Assembly (NCBI GenBank): GCA_965227875.1
Contig: OZ245783.1
Location: forward strand, 1,736,001-1,800,000
Reading direction: 5' to 3'
Origin: G965227875 sp965227875
GTDB lineage: Bacteria; Pseudomonadota; Alphaproteobacteria; Rhizobiales; JAJFHC01
DNA: 64,000 bases
The translations under genes were made by a program, and so were the position numbers. Below, one piece after another: positions 25,488 to 33,397 of this stretch. The notes under the pieces are model-generated. The model had not been told where the DNA came from, ran no database searches, and worked only from the letters and a program-made list of their open reading frames with translations. Position 1 is the first letter of the stretch. The number at the start of each line of letters is the position of its first letter.

Positions 25488-26294
25488 ATGGCCGTGACGC
25501 ACCAGGATGTCTACGAGGTCCTCGCTTTCAAGTATGCCGAGCGCAGCGAACGCACGCGGCGCGAGTCCTTCATTTTCGCCGACGATCATGCCGCCCCGCA
25601 CCAGATCGACTACTTCGTCTGGGTGATCCGCAACGAGGCTCGCACCATCGTCGTCGACACCGGGTTCGACGGGCCGGAAGCCGCGCGCCGGGGCCGATCC
25701 GTCCTGCGCACGCCGCGCGAGGCGCTCGCCATGATGGACATCGATTCGCATGCCATCGACGACGTCATCGTCACCCATCTGCACTACGACCACGCGGGCA
25801 CGCTCGACCATTTCGGCAAGGCCCGGTTCCACCTCCAGGAAGCCGAGATGGCCTATGCGACGGGGCCGTGCATGTGCCATGGCGAACTGCAGGAGCCCTT
25901 CACCGTCGACCATGTCTGCGCGATGGTGAAGAACGTCTATTCCGGACGCGTCGAGTTCGTCGACGGCGACGCAGAGATCGCACCCAACGTCACGGTCCAC
26001 CACATCGGCGGCCACTCGCAGGGACTGCAGTGCGTGCGGGTGCTGACCAAGCGCGGCTGGGTGGTCCTCGCCTCGGACGCCTCGCATTTCTACGAGAATT
26101 TCGAACTCGGCAAGAGATTTCCCATCGTCCTCGACTCCCGGGCCATGCTGGACGGCTTCAGGACCCTGATCCGGCTCGCGGGCGGCAAGGCGAACGTGGT
26201 CCCCGGTCACGACCCGCTGGTGCTCGAGCGCTATCCTGCGGTGAGCGCGGGACTTGAAGGCATCGTGCACCGTCTCGACGTCGCCCCGTCATGA
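25488..26294 (+). CDS. MBL-fold metallohydrolase, N-acyl homoserine lactonase-like
   Basis: A protein of about 268 residues with the metallo-beta-lactamase motif HLHYDHAG, the later histidine in HHIGGHSQG and the bridging aspartate in LASDASHF. This is the dinuclear-zinc set of the AttM/AiiA lactonase group. Such enzymes open lactones, including quorum-sensing acyl-homoserine lactones, but many act on other lactones or thioesters. AGGAG lies at 25481-25485: it is very close to the ATG at 25488 and well spaced for a GTG at 25494, so the start may be two codons later. It overlaps the next gene by four bases (ATGA). Confidence 0.87.
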   Translation: MAVTHQDVYEVLAFKYAERSERTRRESFIFADDHAAPHQIDYFVWVIRNEARTIVVDTGFDGPEAARRGRSVLRTPREALAMMDIDSHAIDDVIVTHLHYDHAGTLDHFGKARFHLQEAEMAYATGPCMCHGELQEPFTVDHVCAMVKNVYSGRVEFVDGDAEIAPNVTVHHIGGHSQGLQCVRVLTKRGWVVLASDASHFYENFELGKRFPIVLDSRAMLDGFRTLIRLAGGKANVVPGHDPLVLERYPAVSAGLEGIVHRLDVAPS

Positions 26295-27169
26295 CCGCGG
26301 TTCGCGCCGGTTTCATCGGCATCGGCAACATGGGCCGCCCGATGGCGGGCCACGTCGCCGCCGCGGGCCACGCCCTGACCGTTTTCGACACCGATCCGGC
26401 CGCCGCCGCGGCGGTCGCCGGCGCACGGGTCGCGGCCTCTCCGGCCGCGCTTGGTCCGGACTGCGACGTGGTCATCACCATGCTGCCCGACGCCGACGTC
26501 GTGCGCCGCGTCGTCGTCGATGACGGACTCGCGGCGGCCCTGCCCGAAGGGGCCGTGATTGTCGACATGAGCTCGTCTGCGCCGCTGGCGACCCGCGAAC
26601 TCGGCGACCACCTCGCCGGGCTCGGGATCCGCCTCGTCGACGCGCCGGTCTCCGGGGGCGTCGCTCGGGCCGTCGACGCCACGCTGACCATCATGGCCGG
26701 CGGCGATGCGGCCGACGTGGACGCCGTCGAACCGCTCCTGTCGGCCATGGGCAAGGTCCACCGCACCGGCCCGCTCGGGTCCGGCCACGCCATGAAGGCG
26801 CTGAACAACTACGTCTCCGCCGCGGGCCTCATGGCCACCTGCGAGGCACTGGTCATCGCCCGCGAATTCGGTCTCGATCCCGCCGTGCTCAACGACGTTC
26901 TCAACGTCTCCACCGGGCGCAACAACACCACCGAGCGCAAGGTCGACCGCTTCATCCTGAGCGGCGCGTTCGATTCCGGCTTCACCCTGGCCCTAATGCG
27001 CAAGGACGTGGGCATGGCCCAGGACCTCGCCGCGAAACTCGGTCTCGATGCGCCGACCCTCGCCGCATGCAGCGCCCGTCTCGGCGAGGCCCTGGCGCAA
27101 CTCGGCGACGGCGCCGACCACACCGAAGCCTTCCGCTACGTGGAGACCCGGCTCAAGCCTCGCGACTGA
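26291..27169 (+). CDS. 3-hydroxyisobutyrate dehydrogenase-family NAD(P)-dependent oxidoreductase
   Basis: A 292-residue beta-hydroxyacid dehydrogenase with the N-terminal cofactor motif GFIGIGNMGRPMAGHVAAAG, the substrate loop DAPVSGGVARA, and GSGHAMKALNNYVSA, which carries the catalytic lysine. It oxidises a 3-hydroxy acid or reduces the matching semialdehyde, in the manner of tartronate-semialdehyde or 3-hydroxyisobutyrate enzymes. Translational coupling to the MBL hydrolase suggests the lactonase opens a lactone to the hydroxy acid that this enzyme oxidises (inference). Confidence 0.9.
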   Translation: MTAVRAGFIGIGNMGRPMAGHVAAAGHALTVFDTDPAAAAAVAGARVAASPAALGPDCDVVITMLPDADVVRRVVVDDGLAAALPEGAVIVDMSSSAPLATRELGDHLAGLGIRLVDAPVSGGVARAVDATLTIMAGGDAADVDAVEPLLSAMGKVHRTGPLGSGHAMKALNNYVSAAGLMATCEALVIAREFGLDPAVLNDVLNVSTGRNNTTERKVDRFILSGAFDSGFTLALMRKDVGMAQDLAAKLGLDAPTLAACSARLGEALAQLGDGADHTEAFRYVETRLKPRD

Positions 27170-27186
27170 CCCGCCCCGCGGCCCCG

Positions 27187-27467
27187 CGCAACGCCCGACG
27201 CCACGGCGAGATCGTTCCGACTGCTGAGGCCCGTGTGCGTGGTCTGGGTCCCGGGTCTGCGCCCGGGACTTCGGGAATCTCTGTCCCGCCACCTCCACAC
27301 CACCACCGAAGACCTGACGCCCCTCTTTTCCGACGCCCCCGTGTCCCGCCACCTCCACTTTCCTTACGCCCCCGAATTCCTGACGAAAGTCAGGATCCAG
27401 CGCCAAAGCCGTCCTCCCGAAAGCTCCCCCCGTTCCCCGGACGCGCACAAGCGCGAGCCGGGGCCGT
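27187..27467. repeat. Dispersed palindromic repeat, copy A
   Basis: No gene is visible between 27170 and 27832. Copy A contains an 8-bp stem GTCCCGGG / CCCGGGAC around a TCTGCG loop, the TCCTGACGAAAGTCAGGA hairpin at 27378-27395 (identical to that of the 19-20 kb array) and a CCCCGG...CCGGGG stem around GCGC arms. Compared with copy B it carries about 65 extra bases that duplicate the CCCGCCACCTCCAC motif (first near 27286, again near 27345). Confidence 0.8.
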
Positions 27468-27585
27468 CGCGGATCGAAGCCGGTTCCGGTACGGTCCCGG
27501 ACAATCCTCACGGATTTCCGGGAAACGTCGTGGCCTTGGACACCTGCGGCAAAGCGCGCTCGTCGACCGAACACCAGACCGCCCT

Positions 27586-27801
27586 GCACAACGTCCGACG
27601 CTACGGTGAGATCTGTCTGATCGCTGAGGCCCGTGTGCGCGGTCTGGGTCCCGGGTCTGCGCCCGGGACTTCGGGGATCTCTGTTCCGCTACCTCCACAC
27701 CACAACCGAATTCCTGACGAAAGTCAGGATCCAGCGCCAAAACGATCATCCCGAAAGAATCCCCCGTTCCCCGGACGCGCGCAAGCGCGAGCCGGGGCCG
27801 T
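27586..27801. repeat. Dispersed palindromic repeat, copy B
   Basis: A shorter direct repeat of copy A, about 400 bases downstream of it, with the same order: a GCTGAGGCCCGTGTGCG block, the GTCCCGGG stem, the TCCTGACGAAAGTCAGGA hairpin (27712-27729) and a closing CCCCGG/CCGGGG stem. Outside the hairpin core it is unlike the units at 19-20 kb, so the hairpin is shared by two repeat families. The bases between the two copies (27468-27585) show no gene. Confidence 0.8.
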
Positions 27802-27832
27802 TTCGGGCTCCGCGCGTCGTGGACCCCTAAGC

Positions 27833-29047
27833 CTATCTCAGACGGTTCAGCAGGGCGTGGGTCGGATAGGAATCCGCGGGGAAGCCGAGCTTGAGCTGGA
27901 CGTCCTTGACGGCCGCGCGGGTGCCGGCGCCGAGAATGCCGTCGATGTCCCCGACATCGTAGCCCCGGCGCTGCAGGATCCGTTGCAGCTGCTTCATCTC
28001 GTTCAGCCCCAGGTGGACCACCTCGCCATTGCCGGTTCTCACGCGGGGCGCGCCGGCGAGCCGGGTGGCGAAATAGGCGGCGGTCGTCGTGTAGACGAAA
28101 GAATGGTTCCACTGCAGATAGACGTCGAAATTGCGATAGGCGAGGAAGGCCGGTCCCTTGTGGCCCATGGGCAGCACCAGCGATGCCGGCGCGCCGTCGC
28201 GCGGCAGCGGCTTTCCGTTCCGGCGCTTGACGCCCCAGGCCGCCCACTGGCTGCGCGGATGCTTGATCGCGATGTCCGCCTGCTCCCACGGCAGCCGTGC
28301 CGGGACGATCACCTCCTCGAGCCAAGGCTCCCCGGCCCGCCAGCCGAACTTGGTCGTGATCAGGTTGGCGGTCGAGGCGATGACGTCCGGAACGCTCGAC
28401 CGCAGGTCGCGCCGTCCGTCGCCGTCGAAATCCACCGCGCTTTCCAAGTAGTCCGACGGCAGGAACTGGGTCTGGCCGATCTCGCCCGCCCAGGCGCCCG
28501 TCATCTCGCTCAGGCGCAACTCGCCCCGGTCAACGAGCCGCAGGGCGTCGAGAAGCTGGGCACGGAACTTCTCCGGCCGCCGGCAGTCATAGGCCAGGGT
28601 CGCCAGCGACCGGATGGTCGAGAAGTCTCCCATGAAGGCCCCGAAATCGGTTTCCAGCCCCCAGAAGGCCGTGATCACCGGACCGGGCACGCCGTAACGC
28701 TGCTGCACTTTCCGGAACAGGCTCCCGTGCCGCTTGAGAAGCTGGCGTCCCCGGGACAGCCGGCCTCCCGACACCATGCGGCCAGCGAACTTGAGGAAGC
28801 TCTGGGCGAACACGCCCTTCGCCCGGTCGCGCCGGATGACCTTCTGGTCGACCGACACGCGTCCGAGCGCGGACCTGATCGTCCCGCGGGAAATCCCGGC
28901 GGATGCGGCGTCTTTCCTGAAGTCGTTCAGCCACCGGTCGAAACTGTGGGTATTGCGGCAGGCGGCATCCGCCGGGCCCGCCTGGACCACGAGGAGGCCC
29001 GCCAAGCCGAGAATGACGGCGGCGGAGGCGCGTTTGATCGGTCTCAT
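27833..29047 (-). CDS. MltB-type lytic murein transglycosylase with peptidoglycan-binding domain
   Basis: A 404-residue periplasmic enzyme that cleaves the glycan strand of peptidoglycan with formation of 1,6-anhydromuramic acid. A signal peptide is clear (hydrophobic 9-25, cleavage after PADAA near residue 29). The SLT/MltB domain covers about 33-335 with catalytic E132 in FWGLETDFG, followed by a PG_binding_1 domain from about 340 with the typical VGDIDGILGAGTRAAVKDVQ. AAGGAG lies just upstream of the ATG at 29047; a longer open frame further upstream is not coding. It stands alone next to repeat copy B. Confidence 0.93.
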   Translation of the reverse strand: MRPIKRASAAVILGLAGLLVVQAGPADAACRNTHSFDRWLNDFRKDAASAGISRGTIRSALGRVSVDQKVIRRDRAKGVFAQSFLKFAGRMVSGGRLSRGRQLLKRHGSLFRKVQQRYGVPGPVITAFWGLETDFGAFMGDFSTIRSLATLAYDCRRPEKFRAQLLDALRLVDRGELRLSEMTGAWAGEIGQTQFLPSDYLESAVDFDGDGRRDLRSSVPDVIASTANLITTKFGWRAGEPWLEEVIVPARLPWEQADIAIKHPRSQWAAWGVKRRNGKPLPRDGAPASLVLPMGHKGPAFLAYRNFDVYLQWNHSFVYTTTAAYFATRLAGAPRVRTGNGEVVHLGLNEMKQLQRILQRRGYDVGDIDGILGAGTRAAVKDVQLKLGFPADSYPTHALLNRLR

Positions 29048-29123
29048 GAATTCTCCTTCATGATTCTCCCACCCCTCTGCGGCGCACTGTGCCAGAGGCG
29101 GACGTACAGTCAAGAGATGGCGC

Positions 29124-30596
29124 TCAGCTTTCCGCGACCACCGCCTCGGCTTCGATCTCGACCGCATAGCCGCCGATGAGACCGGCGACCTCGACGAGCG
29201 TGTTTGCGGGCCTGATGTCCGCGAAATAGCGTCCGTGCACCCGCGAGACCTCCTCCCAGCAGCCGGCGTCGGCGATGTAGATGCGGGTCCGCACAACATC
29301 CTCCAGGCGCGCGCCCAGGGCATGGAGCGAGGCCGCGATCTTGTCGAGAATGTAGACGCACTGACCCGCGGGGTCGTCGGGACAGACATCGTGCCCGTCG
29401 GTGTGGGTGGCGGTCGTTCCGCTCACCAGGATACGGTTGCCGTCCCGGACCGCCCGGCTGAAGCCGGCGATCTCCTCCCAGATGCTGCCCGTGTCGACCC
29501 GCGCGCGGTCCGCCCGCTCCGGAACCGCAGACGGCAGGTAGACCTGGCGCTCGCCGTCCAGATGATGGCTGAGGTCGCCGGACGCGGTGAGGTAGGGCGG
29601 TCTGCGATACTCGTCGCCGCAGTCGCCGGGCACCGGGTCGAGGTCTGCGGCGGCGGCCTCGAGCGCCGCGCGGTCGGCCTCGCCGAGGACAAGCGTCGAG
29701 ACCGCGGCATTGTCGGCCCGGTGTTCGCTCTCGCCGAGCCGGGCGCCCACGATGACGGCCGCGACGTGGGGCTGATCCAGCACCCACCGGGTCGCGACGT
29801 TAGCGATCGAAGCGCCGTGCGACCGGGCGACCCGGTCGAGGACCTGGAGCAGGCCCTGGAAGGCGTCCCATCCGCCCGCGGTCTCGATGAACCGGCCGTA
29901 TTTCATCCGGCTCCAGGTATCGGCGTCCCCGCCTTCGGGCCGCGGCTTGCCGAGCCATCGCTCGCCAAGAAAACCGCCGCACAGCGTGCCATAGGCGAGC
30001 AGACGAACACCTGTCCGGCTGCAGAACGCCGCCATGTCGTCCGCCGCGCGCCGGTCGACCAGCGAAAAGGACACCTGGTTGGTCAGGATGTCGATGCCTT
30101 CGCCCGCCAGGACACGCAGGTGGTCGGTATTGAAATTGGTGACGCCCAGATGCGCGACCAGCCCCTCATCGCGCAACGTCTGGAGGTGCCTCATGGCGTC
30201 GAGATAGGCGGGATCCTCATAGGCCCACCAGTGAAACTGGAGGAGGTCGATCTTCTCGGTCCCGAGACGGTGCCGGCGTTCCTCCACGCCTGCCCGCACG
30301 ACATCCTCGGTCATGGCGCCGGGGTCCGGGCACCACTTGGTGAACATGACGGGCCTGTCGGCCGAACCGCCCCTGCGGGCGAGGCAGCGACCGGCGATCA
30401 GCTCCGCGCTGCCATAGTGATCCGCCATGTCGAAGGCGTCGAACCCGTCGCGCACATAGGCGTCGAGCACGTCGGCTGCGGCGTCCGCGTCCATGGGCCC
30501 GGTGCGCCGCTCGATGTCGGCGACCTGCCACAGGCCGGTCACGACACGTGGGATTTCGAGCCCGGGCGCCAGGACGATCCGTTCCGGCCCGCTCAC
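29124..30596 (-). CDS. Aldo/keto reductase fused to a Rid-family domain
   Basis: A 490-residue two-domain protein. Residues 1 to about 325 are an aldo/keto reductase with the catalytic tetrad D56, Y61, K87 and H122. From about 345 a complete Rid (YjgF/YER057c/UK114) domain follows, ending in TLVEVAGL and AVEIEAEAVV. The arginine that RidA uses for enamine/imine hydrolysis is N465 here (PANTLVEV against PARSCVEV), as in Rid subgroups not expected to deaminate. Its start overlaps the stop of the flavin monooxygenase by four bases, so it is the last gene of a coupled operon. It probably reduces a carbonyl while the Rid domain binds a related intermediate (inference). Confidence 0.88.
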   Translation of the reverse strand: MSGPERIVLAPGLEIPRVVTGLWQVADIERRTGPMDADAAADVLDAYVRDGFDAFDMADHYGSAELIAGRCLARRGGSADRPVMFTKWCPDPGAMTEDVVRAGVEERRHRLGTEKIDLLQFHWWAYEDPAYLDAMRHLQTLRDEGLVAHLGVTNFNTDHLRVLAGEGIDILTNQVSFSLVDRRAADDMAAFCSRTGVRLLAYGTLCGGFLGERWLGKPRPEGGDADTWSRMKYGRFIETAGGWDAFQGLLQVLDRVARSHGASIANVATRWVLDQPHVAAVIVGARLGESEHRADNAAVSTLVLGEADRAALEAAAADLDPVPGDCGDEYRRPPYLTASGDLSHHLDGERQVYLPSAVPERADRARVDTGSIWEEIAGFSRAVRDGNRILVSGTTATHTDGHDVCPDDPAGQCVYILDKIAASLHALGARLEDVVRTRIYIADAGCWEEVSRVHGRYFADIRPANTLVEVAGLIGGYAVEIEAEAVVAES

Positions 30597-31600
30597 TGGC
30601 CGAACTCCGCGGCGAGCAGTTCGTAGGACCGTCGGCGCACCGCCTGGTCGTGCGCCCAGGTCAGCACGGCGATCTCGTCAACGCCGTATTCCTCTGCCAT
30701 TCCGCGCAGGCGATCACCGACCTCCGCCGCGTCGCCGAAAATCGTCTCGCTCTCCAGCTGCGCCAGCCGTACCGCGTCCGCACCGGAGCGCTCCAGTGCG
30801 CGCAGGTCGTCGGGCGCTTGCAAAGGTCCGACCGCACCCCTTTCCCGCGCCAGCTTCCAGTGGGTTCTCGACGCCACTTGGTCGCGGGCCGCCTCCCTGC
30901 TGTCCGCCGCCAGCGCCCACACGCAGATCGCGGCCTGGGGTTCGGGATGGCGCGCGCTCGGGCTGTAGCCCCGACGGTAGAGATCGAGGACTGGCCCCGT
31001 TCCGCGCCCGTCGGTGATGAAATGGGCAAAGCAGTAAGGCAGGCCGAGCACGGCCGCCACCCGCGCGCCGTAGTCCGACGTGCCCAGCATCCACACCTCC
31101 GGCGCCGTGTCGGCCATCGGGCGCGCGGCGAGCCCCGCGAACGGATGCCCCTCGAGCAGCGGCGCACCGGTCACCCAGGCGACCAGGTCGCGCACATTGG
31201 CGGGGAAGTTTTCCGCGTCCTGCGCGGCATTGGGATTGAGCGCATAGGCCGTCTTGCCGTCGGACCCGGGCGCCCGCCCCAGCCCGAGGTCGATCCGGCC
31301 CGGTGCGATGGCATCGAGCACCCTGAATTGTTCCGCCACCTTCAGCGGCGCGTAGTGGGGCAGCATGACCCCCGCTGAACCGATCCGGATGCGTTTTGTC
31401 GCCTGGGCGATGGCGGCCATCAGGATCTCCGGCGCCGTGCCGAGGATCGTCGGATGATTGTGGTGTTCGGCGACCCAGAACCGCGCATAGCCGAGGTCGT
31501 CGCACATCTGCGCCAGCGCGATCGTGTCGCGGATGGCCGCGTCTTCCGGCCGGCCGGCGGAGGCCGTCGATTGGTCGAGGACGGACAGTCTGAGTGTCAT
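30593..31600 (-). CDS. Luciferase-like (LLM class) flavin-dependent oxidoreductase
   Basis: A 335-residue bacterial-luciferase-fold enzyme with the family segments DDLGYARFWVAEHHNHP (35-51), IRIGSAGVMLPHYAPLKVAEQ and GRIDLGLGRAPGSD. Members use FMNH2 or F420 and often O2 to oxygenate small molecules; no dedicated reductase gene lies in the operon. The stop of the acetyltransferase gene and this ATG share an ATGA overlap, as do this stop and the aldo/keto reductase start. Start chosen at 31600 because the upstream open frame lies over the acetyltransferase. Confidence 0.9.
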   Translation of the reverse strand: MTLRLSVLDQSTASAGRPEDAAIRDTIALAQMCDDLGYARFWVAEHHNHPTILGTAPEILMAAIAQATKRIRIGSAGVMLPHYAPLKVAEQFRVLDAIAPGRIDLGLGRAPGSDGKTAYALNPNAAQDAENFPANVRDLVAWVTGAPLLEGHPFAGLAARPMADTAPEVWMLGTSDYGARVAAVLGLPYCFAHFITDGRGTGPVLDLYRRGYSPSARHPEPQAAICVWALAADSREAARDQVASRTHWKLARERGAVGPLQAPDDLRALERSGADAVRLAQLESETIFGDAAEVGDRLRGMAEEYGVDEIAVLTWAHDQAVRRRSYELLAAEFGQ

Positions 31601-32271
31601 AGGCCGATATCCCGATAGCCGGCGATGTTGTCGCGGATCACTTTTGCCGGGTTGCCGACCACGACGCAATTGTCCGGCACGTCCCGGATGACCACGGCGC
31701 CGGCCCCCACCACGCTGTTGGCCCCGATGGAAACGCTTGGCGCGACGGTCGCCCCGGCCCCGATGAACGCGCCGCGTTCGATGGCGCAGTGCGAGGCGAT
31801 GGTGACGCCCGGTCCCAGAGTGGTGAACTCCGCCATTCGCGAGTGATGCCCCAGCGAACAGTTGCGTCCCACCATCGCGAAGCGCCCCAGTTCGGCGTGC
31901 GACGCCACGACCGAAAGCGCGTTGACATAACAGCCGCGTTCGAGAATCGCCGAGGGCGAGACGATGCTCGACGGGTCGGCCAGGACCGGAAAGGTGTCGA
32001 AGCCCAGCTCCCTGGCGTCGCCGGCATGCTTCTTCCGCCAGCCCGGGACGATTTCGCAGCACAGTACGGGAAGGCCAAAGAGATCCTGGGGCATTTCCGC
32101 AACGGGAGAGAAGGTCGCGACGCCGGACACCTGGTACCTGGGCGGTGCCGTGAAGACGCCGGCGACCTCGCCCCAGCCGGCTCTCGCCGCACTCTCGGCG
32201 ATGTCTGAGGCATAGCTGCTTTCCACCGCGAAAAGCACCAGCCTGTCGCCGGCGGCACCGTTCTGGTTCAT
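31597..32271 (-). CDS. NeuD/PglD-like hexapeptide-repeat acetyltransferase
   Basis: A 224-residue left-handed beta-helix acyltransferase. An N-terminal alpha/beta part (1-90) precedes hexapeptide repeats from about 95 onward, ending with GANSVVGAGAVVIRDVPDNC and VVGNPAKVI. This is the pattern of NeuD (sialic acid O-acetylation) and PglD (UDP-4-amino-sugar N-acetylation), which use acetyl-CoA. The PglD-like histidine that acts as base may be one of the HH pair in SLGHHSRM. First gene of the three-gene operon and divergent from the PaaK-like gene. Confidence 0.85.
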   Translation of the reverse strand: MNQNGAAGDRLVLFAVESSYASDIAESAARAGWGEVAGVFTAPPRYQVSGVATFSPVAEMPQDLFGLPVLCCEIVPGWRKKHAGDARELGFDTFPVLADPSSIVSPSAILERGCYVNALSVVASHAELGRFAMVGRNCSLGHHSRMAEFTTLGPGVTIASHCAIERGAFIGAGATVAPSVSIGANSVVGAGAVVIRDVPDNCVVVGNPAKVIRDNIAGYRDIGL

Positions 32272-32333
32272 CTATCTCGATCCGTCTCTGTTATACCGGT
32301 TTCCGAAACCCGAATCGCGCCGGCAGGATGCCC

Positions 32334-33368
32334 ATGAATGCTTCGACTGACAATTACACCGTGCTGCACGCCATGTTCGACAGCCTGCTCACGTCGCAAT
32401 ACATGGACACGGACGCCTTCGACGCTCATTGCCGCAGCCTGCTGCCGCCGCTGATTGAACATGTGTCGGCCAACTCCCCCTATTACCGGAGCCTGCTCGC
32501 GCCGGCCGGCCTGCGCCGCCTTGCGTCGGAGATCGACATCTGGCCGGAACTGCCGGTGACCACGCGGGAGACGCTGGCCGAGAGTTATGACCGGTTCCTG
32601 GCCGACGACTACCCGGACAATCACGGCCGGGCGCGCATGGTCTGGACGCAGGAGGCGGCGGCCGCCCGCCTGCGCATCCCCAAGACCGTGATGGCGGACA
32701 CGGCGGATCGTGCGGCGCTGCTGCGCCACTGGCACGATCACCGCTTCGACTGCTCCCGCCCCCTTGCCCGCCTCGTCGGCCCCGACGACGGGATCAGGCG
32801 GGACTTTCATGGCCAGATCGACCCGAACGCGTGGGGAAAGCCCTGGGAACCGGACCGCCGCAGGGGCCCGGTCGTCAGCCACAGCCACATGGACACCCTC
32901 GAGAACCAGCTCGGCTGGCTCGTCTCCCTCGACGCGCCCGTCCATCTCGAAGCCCCGGTCGAGGTTGTGCAGAGGCTTCTGGATGCGGACGGCGCCGGAG
33001 CGAGGCTCGAAGACAGGATCGCCGCGGTTCATATCCGCGGCGAGCATGTGAGCGGGGATTTCCGCAGGGCCTGCCGGCGCGTTCTCGGCTGTCCGGTCGT
33101 TGGCGTGGGCGAGAGGGCCGAGTGCGGGTTCTTCGCCGCCCAGTGCACCGATTGCGATGCCTATCACGCCCAGTCCGAGATCTGCCTTGTCGAGATCCTG
33201 CAGGATGACGGCACGCCGTGCGACATCGGCGAGGAAGGCTGGCTCACGGTCACGCCGTTCTACAACTACGCGCTGCCTCTTCTGCGCTACCGCACCGGCG
33301 AGCGGGCGCGATTCCTGAACCTGTGCCTGTGCGGCCGGTCGACGGCCTGTTTTGCGCCGGCGGCCTGA
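32334..33368 (+). CDS. PaaK-like adenylate-forming-fold protein with degenerate P-loop
   Basis: A 344-residue relative of phenylacetate-CoA ligase. It keeps the family start (ANSPYYRSLLAPAGL, 47-61, and LPVTTRETLAESYDRF, 73-88) and end (EEGWLTVTPFYNY and LLRYRTGERARF). Where the family has a Ser/Thr/Gly-rich ATP loop it reads VWTQEAAAARLRIPKT (103-118). It is also shorter than the usual 430 or so residues. It may not activate carboxylates at all, or may use another loop. A cysteine-rich segment (ECGFFAAQCTDCDAY) precedes the C-terminal part. The ATG at 32334 is preferred over 32328 because of GCAGGA spacing. Confidence 0.7.
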   Translation: MNASTDNYTVLHAMFDSLLTSQYMDTDAFDAHCRSLLPPLIEHVSANSPYYRSLLAPAGLRRLASEIDIWPELPVTTRETLAESYDRFLADDYPDNHGRARMVWTQEAAAARLRIPKTVMADTADRAALLRHWHDHRFDCSRPLARLVGPDDGIRRDFHGQIDPNAWGKPWEPDRRRGPVVSHSHMDTLENQLGWLVSLDAPVHLEAPVEVVQRLLDADGAGARLEDRIAAVHIRGEHVSGDFRRACRRVLGCPVVGVGERAECGFFAAQCTDCDAYHAQSEICLVEILQDDGTPCDIGEEGWLTVTPFYNYALPLLRYRTGERARFLNLCLCGRSTACFAPAA

Positions 33369-33397
33369 TCTCCGTCAGTCCGTCGCGGTCACGCACG

